DNA of 16,541 nucleotides from Psilocybe azurescens (taxonomy: Eukaryota > Basidiomycota > Agaricomycetes > Agaricales > Agrocybaceae), in the NCBI GenBank assembly GCA_023853785.1, contig JAJIRX010000854.1, positions 1-16,541 of the forward strand. The letters are read 5' to 3'. How positions within the stretch are numbered: position 1 is the first letter of the stretch; every line of letters starts with the position of its first letter. The notes beneath the pieces are model-generated. The model ran no database searches and was not told where the DNA came from. It was given only the letters and a program-made list of their open reading frames with translations. Made by a program: the position numbers and the translations under genes. This document shows, in pieces, positions 8,804 to 16,541 of this stretch.

Positions 8804-10119
8804 ATGCCTCTGATGTCGTTGTAAGTCCTTCAATTGTATTGCCCTGCATTTACTGACATATGTAATTCTAATTACCGCGAAGACCACTGACAGCGGAAGA
8901 CGCTGTGATGTCCTGTTTGAGCCAGGCCGATCTTTACAGATGTTCGCGTACTTGTACGGATACCTACTCCAGGGTCACTTCTTACCTTCGACGCTTTCAA
9001 TGTCAATAAACTATTCGGTCGGTATTTCGACGACAATTCATCGATCGTGGATGACTTCCGCCGAATGCAATTCGAGACAGGCTTGATTGTTTCAGGGTCG
9101 TCTGCCCTCCATTTTCTCGATCATACTGGGAACAAGTGGACGTCTGGCGATCTTGATTTGTATGTGGACCATCGCTTTCGACGAGAAGTCTGCTGCTGGC
9201 TCGAAATGCATAGATATAATTTTGATCCTAGCCCTCGTCAGCATTCATGTGGTACACTTCAGGAATTCCTGGAGAATGAGACGGAGGCTCACATGTACGG
9301 CGAAGTATTGTCGGGTGCTCGATACACCAGGGGTCTTGTGTTGAATTTTCGCGGGATGGAGTTCACAAAGGCGGGAAGATCCAAGTATTAACGTCCGAAT
9401 GGATCGGCTCTTAGTTCGATACTAGGGTTTCATTCCAGTAAGGGGTGTCATCCGTTTCTTGCTGTTGTGGCCGCTGATATTTTATCATGAATCAGCCTGC
9501 GTCATGAACTTAATAACCTACGATGCCGCATTTTCTCTATACCCTAAAGCCACTTTTGAGGACTGACTCAGTCTTCTTTGCCTTCCCGCCTCCCCGAGCT
9601 TCACGTTCTCATAACCACAAAATACGGTGGAAGGGGTGGAATATAATAGGCCAGCACGACCTTCCAATAATTGCACAACAGCGGCTCACTATTGATCTTT
9701 TGGCCACACTAAAGTCTTACAAACCTGAGACCGGACCTGAGCTGTCCTTCTATCCTGGCCATAGACATCTCAGGGATTTGCGCTGTTGGACCCTTCCACT
9801 GATGAAACCGTCAACCGTGGGATTCTTTGACTTCAAGGAGCCTGCTTACAAGTATTCTGTGATAAATTCGTGGTATCTGGGATTTGAAGTGCAATGGTGT
9901 CTTGCTGTAGCCTGTCCAAGAATCACTTTCGAACTGTTCGATCACGAGGTTGTCCAGGAGTCGCTTATAGTCTCTGATAGGGTTCTTCAGCGTATGTTGA
10001 CCCGTATCTGTAAACATTTTCAAGCGGTAGAGAGAGAAGAAGAGATATTGACCACGTCGCTTGTGAGTCGAATTTTTATTTTGTCTGATGTTGCGTTGAA
10101 GTGTTTTGTGTTGCAGTGA
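8804..10119 (+). pseudogene. F-box-like / nucleotidyltransferase-like family protein, broken (copy 2)
   Basis: A six-codon first exon (8804-8820) joins across an intron at 8821-8882 (GTAAGT, TACTGACAT branch, AG) to give MPLMSLPLTAEDAVMSCLSQ, an F-box-like start. After a frame change near 8990-9000 comes AFNVNKLFGRYFDD, then ETGLIVSGSSALHFLD (9077-9124) and SGDLDLYVDH (9143-9172), matching the GS...DxD pattern of nucleotidyltransferase folds. Further frame changes lie near 9370 and 9395. A second intron, 9438-9495, joins FHS to TCVMNLITYDAAFSLYPKAT, followed by an in-frame TGA at 9564-9566. The rest (KGWNIIGQ to about 10062) ends across a third intron, 10063-10116, at TGA 10117-10119. The family is expanded in Agaricomycetes as I recall it; substrate and role are unknown. 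Confidence 0.6.
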
Positions 10120-10157
10120 TATCATGTCTGTGTTCGATTGGGGAACTCTTGAGCTTA

Positions 10158-10190
10158 TCACGTGCTTATCTTATCTGAAAGACTCACGTG
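10158..10190. promoter_or_regulatory. Pair of CACGTG palindromes between genes
   Basis: CACGTG occurs at 10159-10164 and again at 10185-10190, 26 bases apart, in the short gap between the gene ending at 10119 and the one readable from 10241. CACGTG is the E-box bound by bHLH factors in fungi. Two copies this close in a promoter-sized gap are suggestive, but chance is not excluded. Confidence 0.2.
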
Positions 10191-10240
10191 CACATCAAAG
10201 GCTGTTGGCAAATAGAGATTAGTAGTTGTTCAGAATTTAA

Positions 10241-11331
10241 AAATTCACTGATGCTCCTTCGCTCGTTTACTCATTGTGTGTGACATCCCCTGTAAGCCTT
10301 GAAACGCAATCAGTGTTAGTAAAATCTGTTAAACGAAGCCTAGAAGCTTTTTCTACACGTTCCTTGGGTCCTGGACCGTCCTGTGGTATCTTTTCCGTTG
10401 CTGTAGGGGCTGGTGGAAGTCTTGTTTGATGTACCGCTCGAACTTCCGATACGAGCAACAGCGATAACTGTCGTTCCCTTCATGATGCAGGTAACGTTGC
10501 TAGATTTGTCTGTCTCGTGTTTGCATTTTGATTCTGTCGCGTTGTTTGTATAGATCTACAAGAGCTGAGACCCCATTTGCTGGTCTGCAACGATTATTTA
10601 TCTGGTGACAGATTCCTCCGAATGTCCTGCTGGCAAAAAATTGACCGTGTCTTATCCTGTTTGCATGGAACTCCGGTTCAGTACCAAAAGCGTTGTGTTG
10701 TAGTGGGATTGGTTTCCAGGGAATGTGCATTGTTGGGACCCTCTGGTGATTTTGAGCCTGGGCATGGAAGCCTGGCGGACGCGAGACACATCTTCAAGTT
10801 GACTTGTCCCCAAGGCATTCCTGGTTAAGAGGACGATTTTGATGTTGCTCTGGAGAACGTGGCCGATCTTCTGGAAGTATTGCCAGGAAATAAACAGAGC
10901 GACGACCCTTTCCTATTGACCACATCAAATGGTGCGGCTTGTCTCAGGTTCAATCCCCCAATCTTTCAGTCAAAGGTCAGTGGAATAGTCATCTCTATTG
11001 ACTGGAAAACTGATGTTTATATAGGCATTGCATTTCCTACGTGAGTGTCTTTTCCATCAACGTCCTGTCCAACGACTTATGCAAATTAGATTGGGTGCGC
11101 CATCGCATTAATCCCCAGTATCCTGTGCTCCCGGAACACACATCATATCTCTCTGAAATTGTCGAGGACTACGCAATGTCTGTTTATACTGTGACAAAGG
11201 CTGGGGAAGATGTACAAGCATCGGACATAGGTTCTGTGTTAGTGGGCAGTCTTATTCGGGTCACATTTCTGTTGTTTCATGATATCAATAAAGGGTTGGT
11301 GACGTCCATAGATGATATTGCCATTCTGTAG
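10241..11331 (+). pseudogene. Unrecognised four-exon protein gene with two in-frame stops
   Basis: One frame stays coding across three introns: 10491-10553 (GTAACG...TAG), 10976-11024 (GTCAGT...TAG) and 11041-11089 (GTGAGT...TAG). The last two flank a 16-base exon. Joins give HDADLQELRPHLL, FQSKALHFLHWVRHRINPQY and end at TAG 11329-11331. Recognisable traits are a Ser/Gly-rich start, a Leu-rich middle (ENVADLLEVLPGNKQ) and a beta-like tail (GSVLVGSLIRVTFLLFHD then TSIDDIAIL), perhaps OB-fold-like. The frame is broken by TGA at 10427-10429 and TAA at 10826-10828, with coding-like sequence on both sides of each. No Met is visible at the start, so a 5' exon may be missing. Family not recognised. 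Confidence 0.5.
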
Positions 11332-12120
11332 AGATAGCCCCATGATTCATTGATTTCTGCTTAGTAAACCGTTCGATTCACGTCAATTTTATGATTACAA
11401 TGTTCGCGAAAATGTCAATGTAACACGGATACAGTATTCCATATGAGTTTTTCATATTCTTCCACTCAGTTCATACTCTTCCTGTGCACTACAAATCAAT
11501 ATGTCACGTCCTCGGTAGATTACTTGATTCAGCACCGGCCTCCGTAGGTATGTATGCTTATTTGTTACATTTGGCCGATCATCGGTTGGCTTGATTGACT
11601 GACTCCTGTCCCGGTTCATCCTTTCACTCTAGTCTTTACCACTCGCTGGCGTATGAAATCGCGATTTATCTGTTCTCCTGCCCGACCGTCGGTCTTTCGC
11701 GCAGTCAAAGTGGGTTGATGGAGCAAGATAGATCAACTCATCGGCATACAGCTATTATTGCAGTTTACGTGCTGTTCGGTGGGTGGATCGCTGTCCGGCG
11801 TGAACTTTTTTGTTACTCATCGGCTCGTGCGATGTTTGAGGACCCTCCTGAGAAGCATTGTGAGTTGGAAAAAAGGTGGAAGAGAATGGTCGCGTATTCC
11901 CTTTTCCCCGCAAGTTCTTCATTTTTCTTTCTATTTCATTATTTTATTTCAAACGTGCTTACCCATCTTGTTATCAGATTTGGTATGGACTCTAGAACGT
12001 TGATCGTTGTGTTAAAATGGGGCGTGAAGTTGGTAATTTGCACCCCGTGTTCCTATTCGTTCCCGTAATGTCTATTAGGTATGTGATATAGAGCTGTCTT
12101 AATTCTGTTGTCGTTGATGG
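11332..12120. other. Stretch without an assignable gene
   Basis: Nothing here could be assigned. A plausible intron lies at about 11547-11632 (GTATGT donor, TTGACTGAC branch, CACTCTAG acceptor), followed by a plus-strand open stretch to 12068 whose middle (MFEDPPEKHCELEKRWKRMV) might be coding. The rest is low in information. It may hold 5' exons of the fragment at 12121, or be intergenic. Confidence 0.3.
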
Positions 12121-12384
12121 GTCCGGACAGTGCGACGATGGTCAATAACAGCTGCAAAATATCGCGTGTATCATCGTGTTCAATGTGCGTTTGAATGTTA
12201 TCCCATCTCATTGTACCTTTCGCGTGCTAGGTTCTAACGACAGGCGTACAGTATTGGATATGAAGGACGAGATCCAAGGAAGGTCCCGATTCATCGTGTC
12301 ATGGGCTTCTTGGACATTCCAGCGATCGCTTCCCTTTATTTTTTGGACGACGTGTCGAGTTGTGCAAGGGCGAACAAATGGGAG
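12121..12384 (+). pseudogene. Unrecognised gene fragment with one intron
   Basis: A coding-like exon (QLQNIACIIVFN) joins across an intron at 12185-12243 (GTGCGT donor, TTCTAACGACAG branch plus acceptor) to AYSIGYEGRDPRKVPIHR and VMGFLDIPAIASLYFLDD, then ends at TGA 12385-12387. An in-frame TAA lies at 12146-12148 in the first exon, between two Gln codons. The splice signals are of good quality and the joined frame reads much better than any unspliced frame. The family is not recognised. It may be the 3' part of a longer gene whose 5' exons are in 11550-12120, or a separate decayed gene. Confidence 0.4.
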
Positions 12385-12478
12385 TGAGAGGACGCCATTT
12401 CGCGTTATATCGTGGCGTCACAGCGGCAAAACCTAATCAGCCAACAGTCTCTTGGTCACAAGCAAAAGCAGAATTTTC

Positions 12479-12486
12479 TATATAAA
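12479..12486 (+). promoter_or_regulatory. TATA-like element upstream of the 12734 gene
   Basis: TATATAAA stands at 12479-12486, about 250 bases ahead of the proposed ATG at 12734. The spacing is long for a fungal core promoter unless the 5' UTR is long. Call rests on motif only. Confidence 0.2.
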
Positions 12487-12733
12487 CTGTAATTGAAACC
12501 TTTTATCCCACTTTGCTGCTGCCCGCCCAATATTTCTCTCCTGAGCCCGGGTTCTCCTTCCTATCTTGCAATTATCATGAGTCAGCCACCGTGCATATTC
12601 ATTCATTTTTGTTTTTGTTTTCCATGTACTGATTATGACCTCGCTCGTAGCCCCCCCCCTTTCAACGGCCCTTTCGTATGCCAGCAACTTCACGCCCTCC
12701 CTCAATATGTGGCGTCCCCATCGTTCATGAACT

Positions 12734-14032
12734 ATGTTCAATGGCATGGCACGGGATCGGATGTTTTGGCTCTTCGCTGGTGGTCCAACTGACCCCATTG
12801 AGCCTGCTTACAGCGATTGTGGTGGGAGTGGTGGTCAGTAATAGGCCATATCTCGGTGAGTTTGTCTCTATAATATGGTGGGGACCGCAATCACTCACAT
12901 AATGTCCCTAGGTGTTCAGGGGAATTTCAACCCAGCATATGCCGACCCACTCAAGACCGCGAAGGCCGCCAAGCTCCAGTTCGAAATCGCGAAGCCTGTG
13001 CTGGACTCAGATTTTGGACTGGACTACGATGTCGACTACGACAATCTGTTGGGTCTTCAAGACAAAATTGCAAAGACTTCCCTTAGGTGATTCTTTCTCA
13101 TTGAAGATGGAAGGACCATGAGATTTAACTATCCCTTGTGGGAGCCAAAGGTATGTCTTTTTGTTTTGTTTTGTTTTGTTTTTTTGCTCTGTATACGTAC
13201 TGATTATTCTTATATGTATTCTACCATTAGACTGACGATAATGATAGTGAGTAATCTTGCTTTTCCTTCAAAAGTAGTCATACTAATATTTCTCCTTAAG
13301 CCCCTGAACGTAACGCAATCACGGCGGGTACAATGTCAATGCCGATTGTACACCCTGGTTCGACCTCGTCAAGCAATCCCACCAAATATGCCGTTTACCC
13401 TTGTACAATGCAAACGAGAACTTGGATACCAGGCCCGAGACATGGGAAAGCAAGCTCATTGGCGCCATGGTAGACGTTTAGCTTAAAGCACTATCATATG
13501 GCAGCCAACTCTCAACGCGTCGGAAGCAAGTGATACTTTCTCCGCAAAAGTGGAAAGCGTCAGTATTTTGAGACCCCCTCCCCCTGTCCTTCGTAGTCCA
13601 TTCAAGAATTTGGCTTCTCCTAAGAAACCACCTTGCACTCCTCAGACCCCATTTCGCAGCCAACAAATCAACGCAGCACAATCGTTTGTTCCCTTCCCAA
13701 ATGGTGTCAAACAGCCCGATTTTACCCTTGCAAATGGCAGCATCCTCACCGGCGCCACTGTCCCTATTTCCGGCTCTACTGATACTGTTGGGAGCATCAA
13801 GTTGACCTCGGCTGGTCCCTCCTCCGGTTCTGGGGAAGAACCTGTTACTGCAGAGAGTGGTTCAGAAGGAGCTCCCTCTGCAGGAACCAGAACAAAGCGT
13901 CGTAAGTGATCATATGTATCTTGTCTTGTCTGTGGTGCAAATATCTGATTCGGCGATACAGGTGTTCAAGATGAAGAGGATCATGCCGACGATGCGACCG
14001 TTGCCAGTCCTGCGAAGAAGAGCAGATGGTAG
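12734..14032 (+). pseudogene. Unrecognised five-exon gene with basic nuclear-type tail
   Basis: The proposed ATG at 12734 gives MFNGMARDRMFWLFAGGPTD. Introns at 12834-12911 (GTCAGT...CCTAG), 13151-13230 (GTATGT...TTAG), 13247-13300 (GTGAGT, ACTAAT branch, TTAAG) and 13902-13961 (GTAAGT...ACAG) all join in frame. Exon 2 holds FNPAYADPLKTAKAAKLQFE and an Asp/Tyr-rich DSDFGLDYDVDYDNL, then an in-frame TGA at 13088-13090 followed by FFLIEDGRTMRFNYPLWEPK. Frame changes are needed near 13392 and between 13473 and 13490. The C-terminal part is Pro/Ser-rich (ILRPPPPVLRSPFK, SPKKPPCTPQTPF) and ends in acidic then basic sequence (DEEDHADDAT, PAKKSRW), suggesting a nuclear, largely disordered protein. 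Family not recognised. An alternative donor at 12856 also keeps a frame but gives a less convincing exon 1. Confidence 0.55.
13161..13185 (+). repeat. (GTTTT)n microsatellite inside an intron
   Basis: TTGTTTTGTTTTGTTTTG followed by a T run lies just after the donor of the intron at 13151-13230. It is a simple pentanucleotide repeat of about four units, common in fungal introns, with no further function evident. Confidence 0.8.
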
Positions 14033-14250
14033 TAATTTTTATTAAATACGTATACAATGAGGGGCCGCGTTGGTTTACTAGTTTGCAACTGTAATGATCT
14101 TGGTCTCATGTTTACAAAAAAAAAGATTTTATCAAAAATTGTGTATATGTTTGTAGATCTTCTAAGGTGGGCTTAGTATTGCTTGCTTATGTATAGCACA
14201 GTCTGTGACTCGGCCTACAGCAGGCCCGATCGCCAACGGCGATCCTTTAT
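14033..14250. other. Gene 3' flank with two small hairpins at the repeat boundary
   Basis: No gene is visible. ATTAAA at 14041-14046 is a polyadenylation-signal variant but very close to the stop. At 14212-14226 GGCCT/AGGCC arms enclose a 5-base loop. At 14228-14244 GATCGCC/GGCGATC arms enclose AAC. The two hairpins stand next to each other immediately before the AT-rich repeat region starts. Confidence 0.5.
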
Positions 14251-14640
14251 GTTAAACAGCACAAAAATACACAGCAGTGCGGTATATTGTTAATGTATGC
14301 TCTGGCCCAACTTGACCAATTAAATACATTGGCCCTGATGTAGAATTGTACAGTAGTACAGTATAGTATTAATTTATGCTTGTCAGTCACATCAGCTTGG
14401 GCCCAACTTGGCCAATTAACAAACTCAGTGCCAGTCAAAGTATTAAATATATGTATAACTAGATTCAATTAAACAGCACAAAACATACAAAGTAATGCAG
14501 TATCGTGTTGAACTATTCTTGGCAGTTGTATTAGCTCAGGCCCAATATATTTGCATAACTGGATTGAATTAAACAGCACAAAATATACACACCAGTACAA
14601 TATTAATTTAATTTGATCAATTCAACAGCAGCACAGTTTA
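14251..14640. repeat. Degenerate repeats sharing a TTAAACAGCACAAAA motif
   Basis: TTAAACAGCACAAAA or a close variant starts at 14252, 14469, 14569 and, decayed, 14621. GGCCCAACTTG(A/G)CCAATTAA occurs at about 14304 and 14400, and the GTACAGTAT/GTGCGGTAT...TTAAT element is also repeated between them. The spacing suggests units near 100 bp with losses. The GGCCCAA word also appears in the downstream 174-bp units, so these may be older, rearranged relatives. Coding potential is nil. Confidence 0.6.
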
Positions 14641-15279
14641 GTGTTAATCTGTACTCCAAAATTGCCTAAGCTTAAAACCGATCTCACTGAATAAATAGGT
14701 TGTTCCATTGCAACTGTGTAAGTAAACCCATGACCACATATTGTTCAGTTCAAAGTAAATACTCACTGATCATGGCCATTACGCAGTCTGCAAGCTGTAT
14801 TGCATTAAAGTGGACATTTGCTACAACATAAGCACACAAAGGATATCTATTCAATGCATATATTATTCCAAATACCTTGTGCACTAAATATCCTATTGAA
14901 TATAATGTTATCTGCAATCATTGAAAAGACAATCTTCCCCTACTTTAAATGGACTGGTAATGTTATTAATGAAAGTGTTGTTGTGGAGACAATTTGCAGT
15001 AAACAAGTCATCTAGCCAAAGCTGATGCAACTGCAGATCCCATGTTAACCCTATGCTGATCTTCTGTCTACTTGTAACACTGTTCAATTCAATCCATTCA
15101 TGTCAATATTTCATATTTAAGTTAGTCAATCTGTCAGCTTTACCTGTTTTGGAAATGTAAGATCCAAAGATTGTGTAACTGCAGAGTAAAAAATCAACTA
15201 TACATTGAAATTCAGTCTATTTATTTGGCAGCATAATTCACTATTGCATCAGGACTAACCTATTCAATCTGACATGTTT
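14641..15279. repeat. Heavily degenerate copies of the 174-bp repeat
   Basis: AT-rich sequence without a gene. Words from the regular array recur at irregular distances: GCTGATGCAACTGC at about 15021 and a decayed TGTGTAACTGCAGAG at about 15172. Only fragments align by eye, so unit limits cannot be set. It looks like the eroded left edge of the array that becomes regular after 15280. Confidence 0.45.
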
Positions 15280-16541
15280 GGGCTGAGCTCGTGCAACTGC
15301 CAAGCACAAATCGATACACTACTACACTGTTATACTATTTTCCAAATGATTAAATTCCATTCAGTTACAAAAATGTTCAATATTGTGAGTTAATAAATGG
15401 TTGGCTTTGAATGAACTGATACATTGGCACCGGCTTAATTGATCACCCTAATTGGACCAAACTGATGTCACTGCCAACAAAAAATAACAGTACTGCATTG
15501 TGGTACTATTGTTCCAATCATTAAATTCCACATACATAATTATGCAAATATACAGTATTTGTAATCATTGAATGGGTTGTTTTCCATGTACTGCTATATC
15601 TGGGCTGGATTATTGAATCGGCCATGTTGGGCCCAAGCTGATGCAACTGCCGAGGATAAACTAAATGTATACTGCACTTCTGTACAGCTATTCATATTTT
15701 TAATTTGCTTCAGGTATAGAAATATTCAGTATTCTGACTGAATAAATGGTCAGTTTGGTCTGCACTGCATCATCGGCACCTGTTTATTTAATCGGCCACA
15801 TAGGGCCCGAGCTGATGCAGCTGCCGAGTATCAATTATACGTATATTGCACTTCTGTACAGCTACTCCCATTTTTAATTTGCTTCAGTTATAAAAATATT
15901 CAGTATTCCGACTGAATAAATGGTCAGTTTTGTCTGCATTGCATCATTGGCACCGGTTCATTGAATCGGCCACATCAGGACTGAGCTAATGCAACCGCCA
16001 AGTATTAATTAAATGTATACTGCACTTCTGTACAATTATTCCCATTATTTAATTTTCTTCAGTTATAGAAATATTCAGTATTCCAACTGAATAAACAGTA
16101 TGTTTTGTCTGCACTGCTTCATCGGCACCTGTTCATTTAATCGGCCACATCGGGCCCAAGCTGATGCAACTGCCAAGTATCAATTATATGTATACTGCAC
16201 TGCTGTACAATTATTCCATTATTTAATATCCTTCAGTTATAGAAATATTCAGTATTCCGACTGAATAAGTAGTCAGTTTTGTCTGCATTGCATCATCGGC
16301 ACTGGTTCATTTAATCGGCCACATCGGGCCCGAGCTGATGCAACTGCCAGTATTAATTAAATGTATACTGCACTTCTGTACAATTATTCCCATTATGTGA
16401 TTTGCTTCAGTTATAGAAATATTCAGTATTCTGACTGAATAAATCGTCAGTTTTGTCTGCATTGCATCATCGGCACCGGTTCATTTAATTGGCCACATCA
16501 GGCCCGAGCTGATGCAACTGCCAGTATCAATTAAATGTATA
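15280..16541. repeat. ~174-bp tandem (satellite-like) array running off the window
   Basis: The anchor GGGCCCGAGCTGATGCAACT, with variants, starts at 15280, 15453, 15629, 15803, 15977, 16152, 16326 and 16500, that is steps of 173 to 176 bases. A second anchor, CAGTATTCYGACTGAATAA, starts at 15727, 15901, 16076, 16250 and 16424, again steps of 174 or 175. The first two or three units are clearly diverged and the last four are near-identical by eye. Each regular unit contains the dyad TATTCAGT/ACTGAATA and a wider pair TTGCATCA/TGATGCAA. No open reading frame of note is present. The right end is beyond the window. Confidence 0.92.

Noticed and set aside
9811..10161. Minus-strand open frame of 116 codons
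   Set aside because: It is a shadow of the C-terminal exon of the plus-strand gene at 8804-10119.
12478..12798. Minus-strand open frame of 106 codons
   Set aside because: It overlaps the first exon and promoter of the spliced plus-strand gene at 12734, and its composition reflects A/C-rich low-complexity sequence.
12856..12911. Alternative intron with donor GTGAGT at 12856
   Set aside because: It also splices in frame, but its upstream exon is a hydrophobic, less coding-like frame than the one obtained with the GTCAGT donor at 12834.
9564..13090. TGA recoding or an alternative genetic code
   Set aside because: TAA stops occur in the same genes and many frame slips accompany them; nuclear basidiomycete genomes use the standard code. 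Decay or base-call error is simpler.
14818..15015. Plus-strand open frame of 65 codons in the AT-rich region
   Set aside because: It lies in degenerate repeat DNA, is short and of AT-driven composition, and has no splice or family support.

Overview
The window looks like a nuclear segment of a filamentous basidiomycete, most likely an Agaricomycete. The evidence is short introns of about 50 to 80 bp with GTRNGT-like donors and CTNAY-like branch sites close to the acceptor, a Helitron of the DUF6570 / Helitron-helicase / PIF1 type common in Agaricomycete genomes, and proteins of F-box-like families expanded in that class. There is no sign of prokaryotic gene organisation, and no rRNA, tRNA or CRISPR locus was recognised.

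Region 1 (1-235) is a 73-bp tandem repeat. Region 2 (about 295-6700, minus strand) is one Helitron Rep/helicase gene, read from high to low coordinates. It has an N-terminal charged/Cys region, DUF6570, a Helitron helicase-like domain, an HUH motif, a two-tyrosine motif, then PIF1-type helicase motifs I to VI. All major catalytic motifs can be seen, but the reading frame switches at least fifteen times, so the copy cannot be translated as it stands. The breaks I could trace are small indels. I needed no nonsense codon to explain them.

Region 3 (about 6780-14032, plus strand) is a collinear row of degraded intron-containing genes: a fragment (6780-7440), two members of a family joining an F-box-like N-terminus to a nucleotidyltransferase-like segment (7630-8588 and 8804-10119), an unrecognised gene (10241-11331), an exon pair of another unrecognised gene (12121-12384), and a five-exon unrecognised gene with nuclear-type basic tails (12734-14032). 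Splicing can be rebuilt in frame for most of these, but several carry in-frame TGA or TAA codons that could each be CGA or CAA after one C-to-T change. The regular introns show these were real genes. The breaks mean either recent decay or poor base calls.

Region 4 (about 14250-16541) is AT-rich repeat DNA. Degenerate ~100-bp units come first, then a ~174-bp satellite-like array that becomes more regular to the right and runs off the window. Each regular unit carries an invariant 8-bp stem around a variable 6-nt loop. Together the window looks like a gene-poor, repeat-rich compartment (pericentromeric, subtelomeric or otherwise heterochromatic) in which a transposon and lineage-specific genes are decaying beside a satellite. 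No working pathway links the genes. Their shared strand and close spacing are the only contextual tie.
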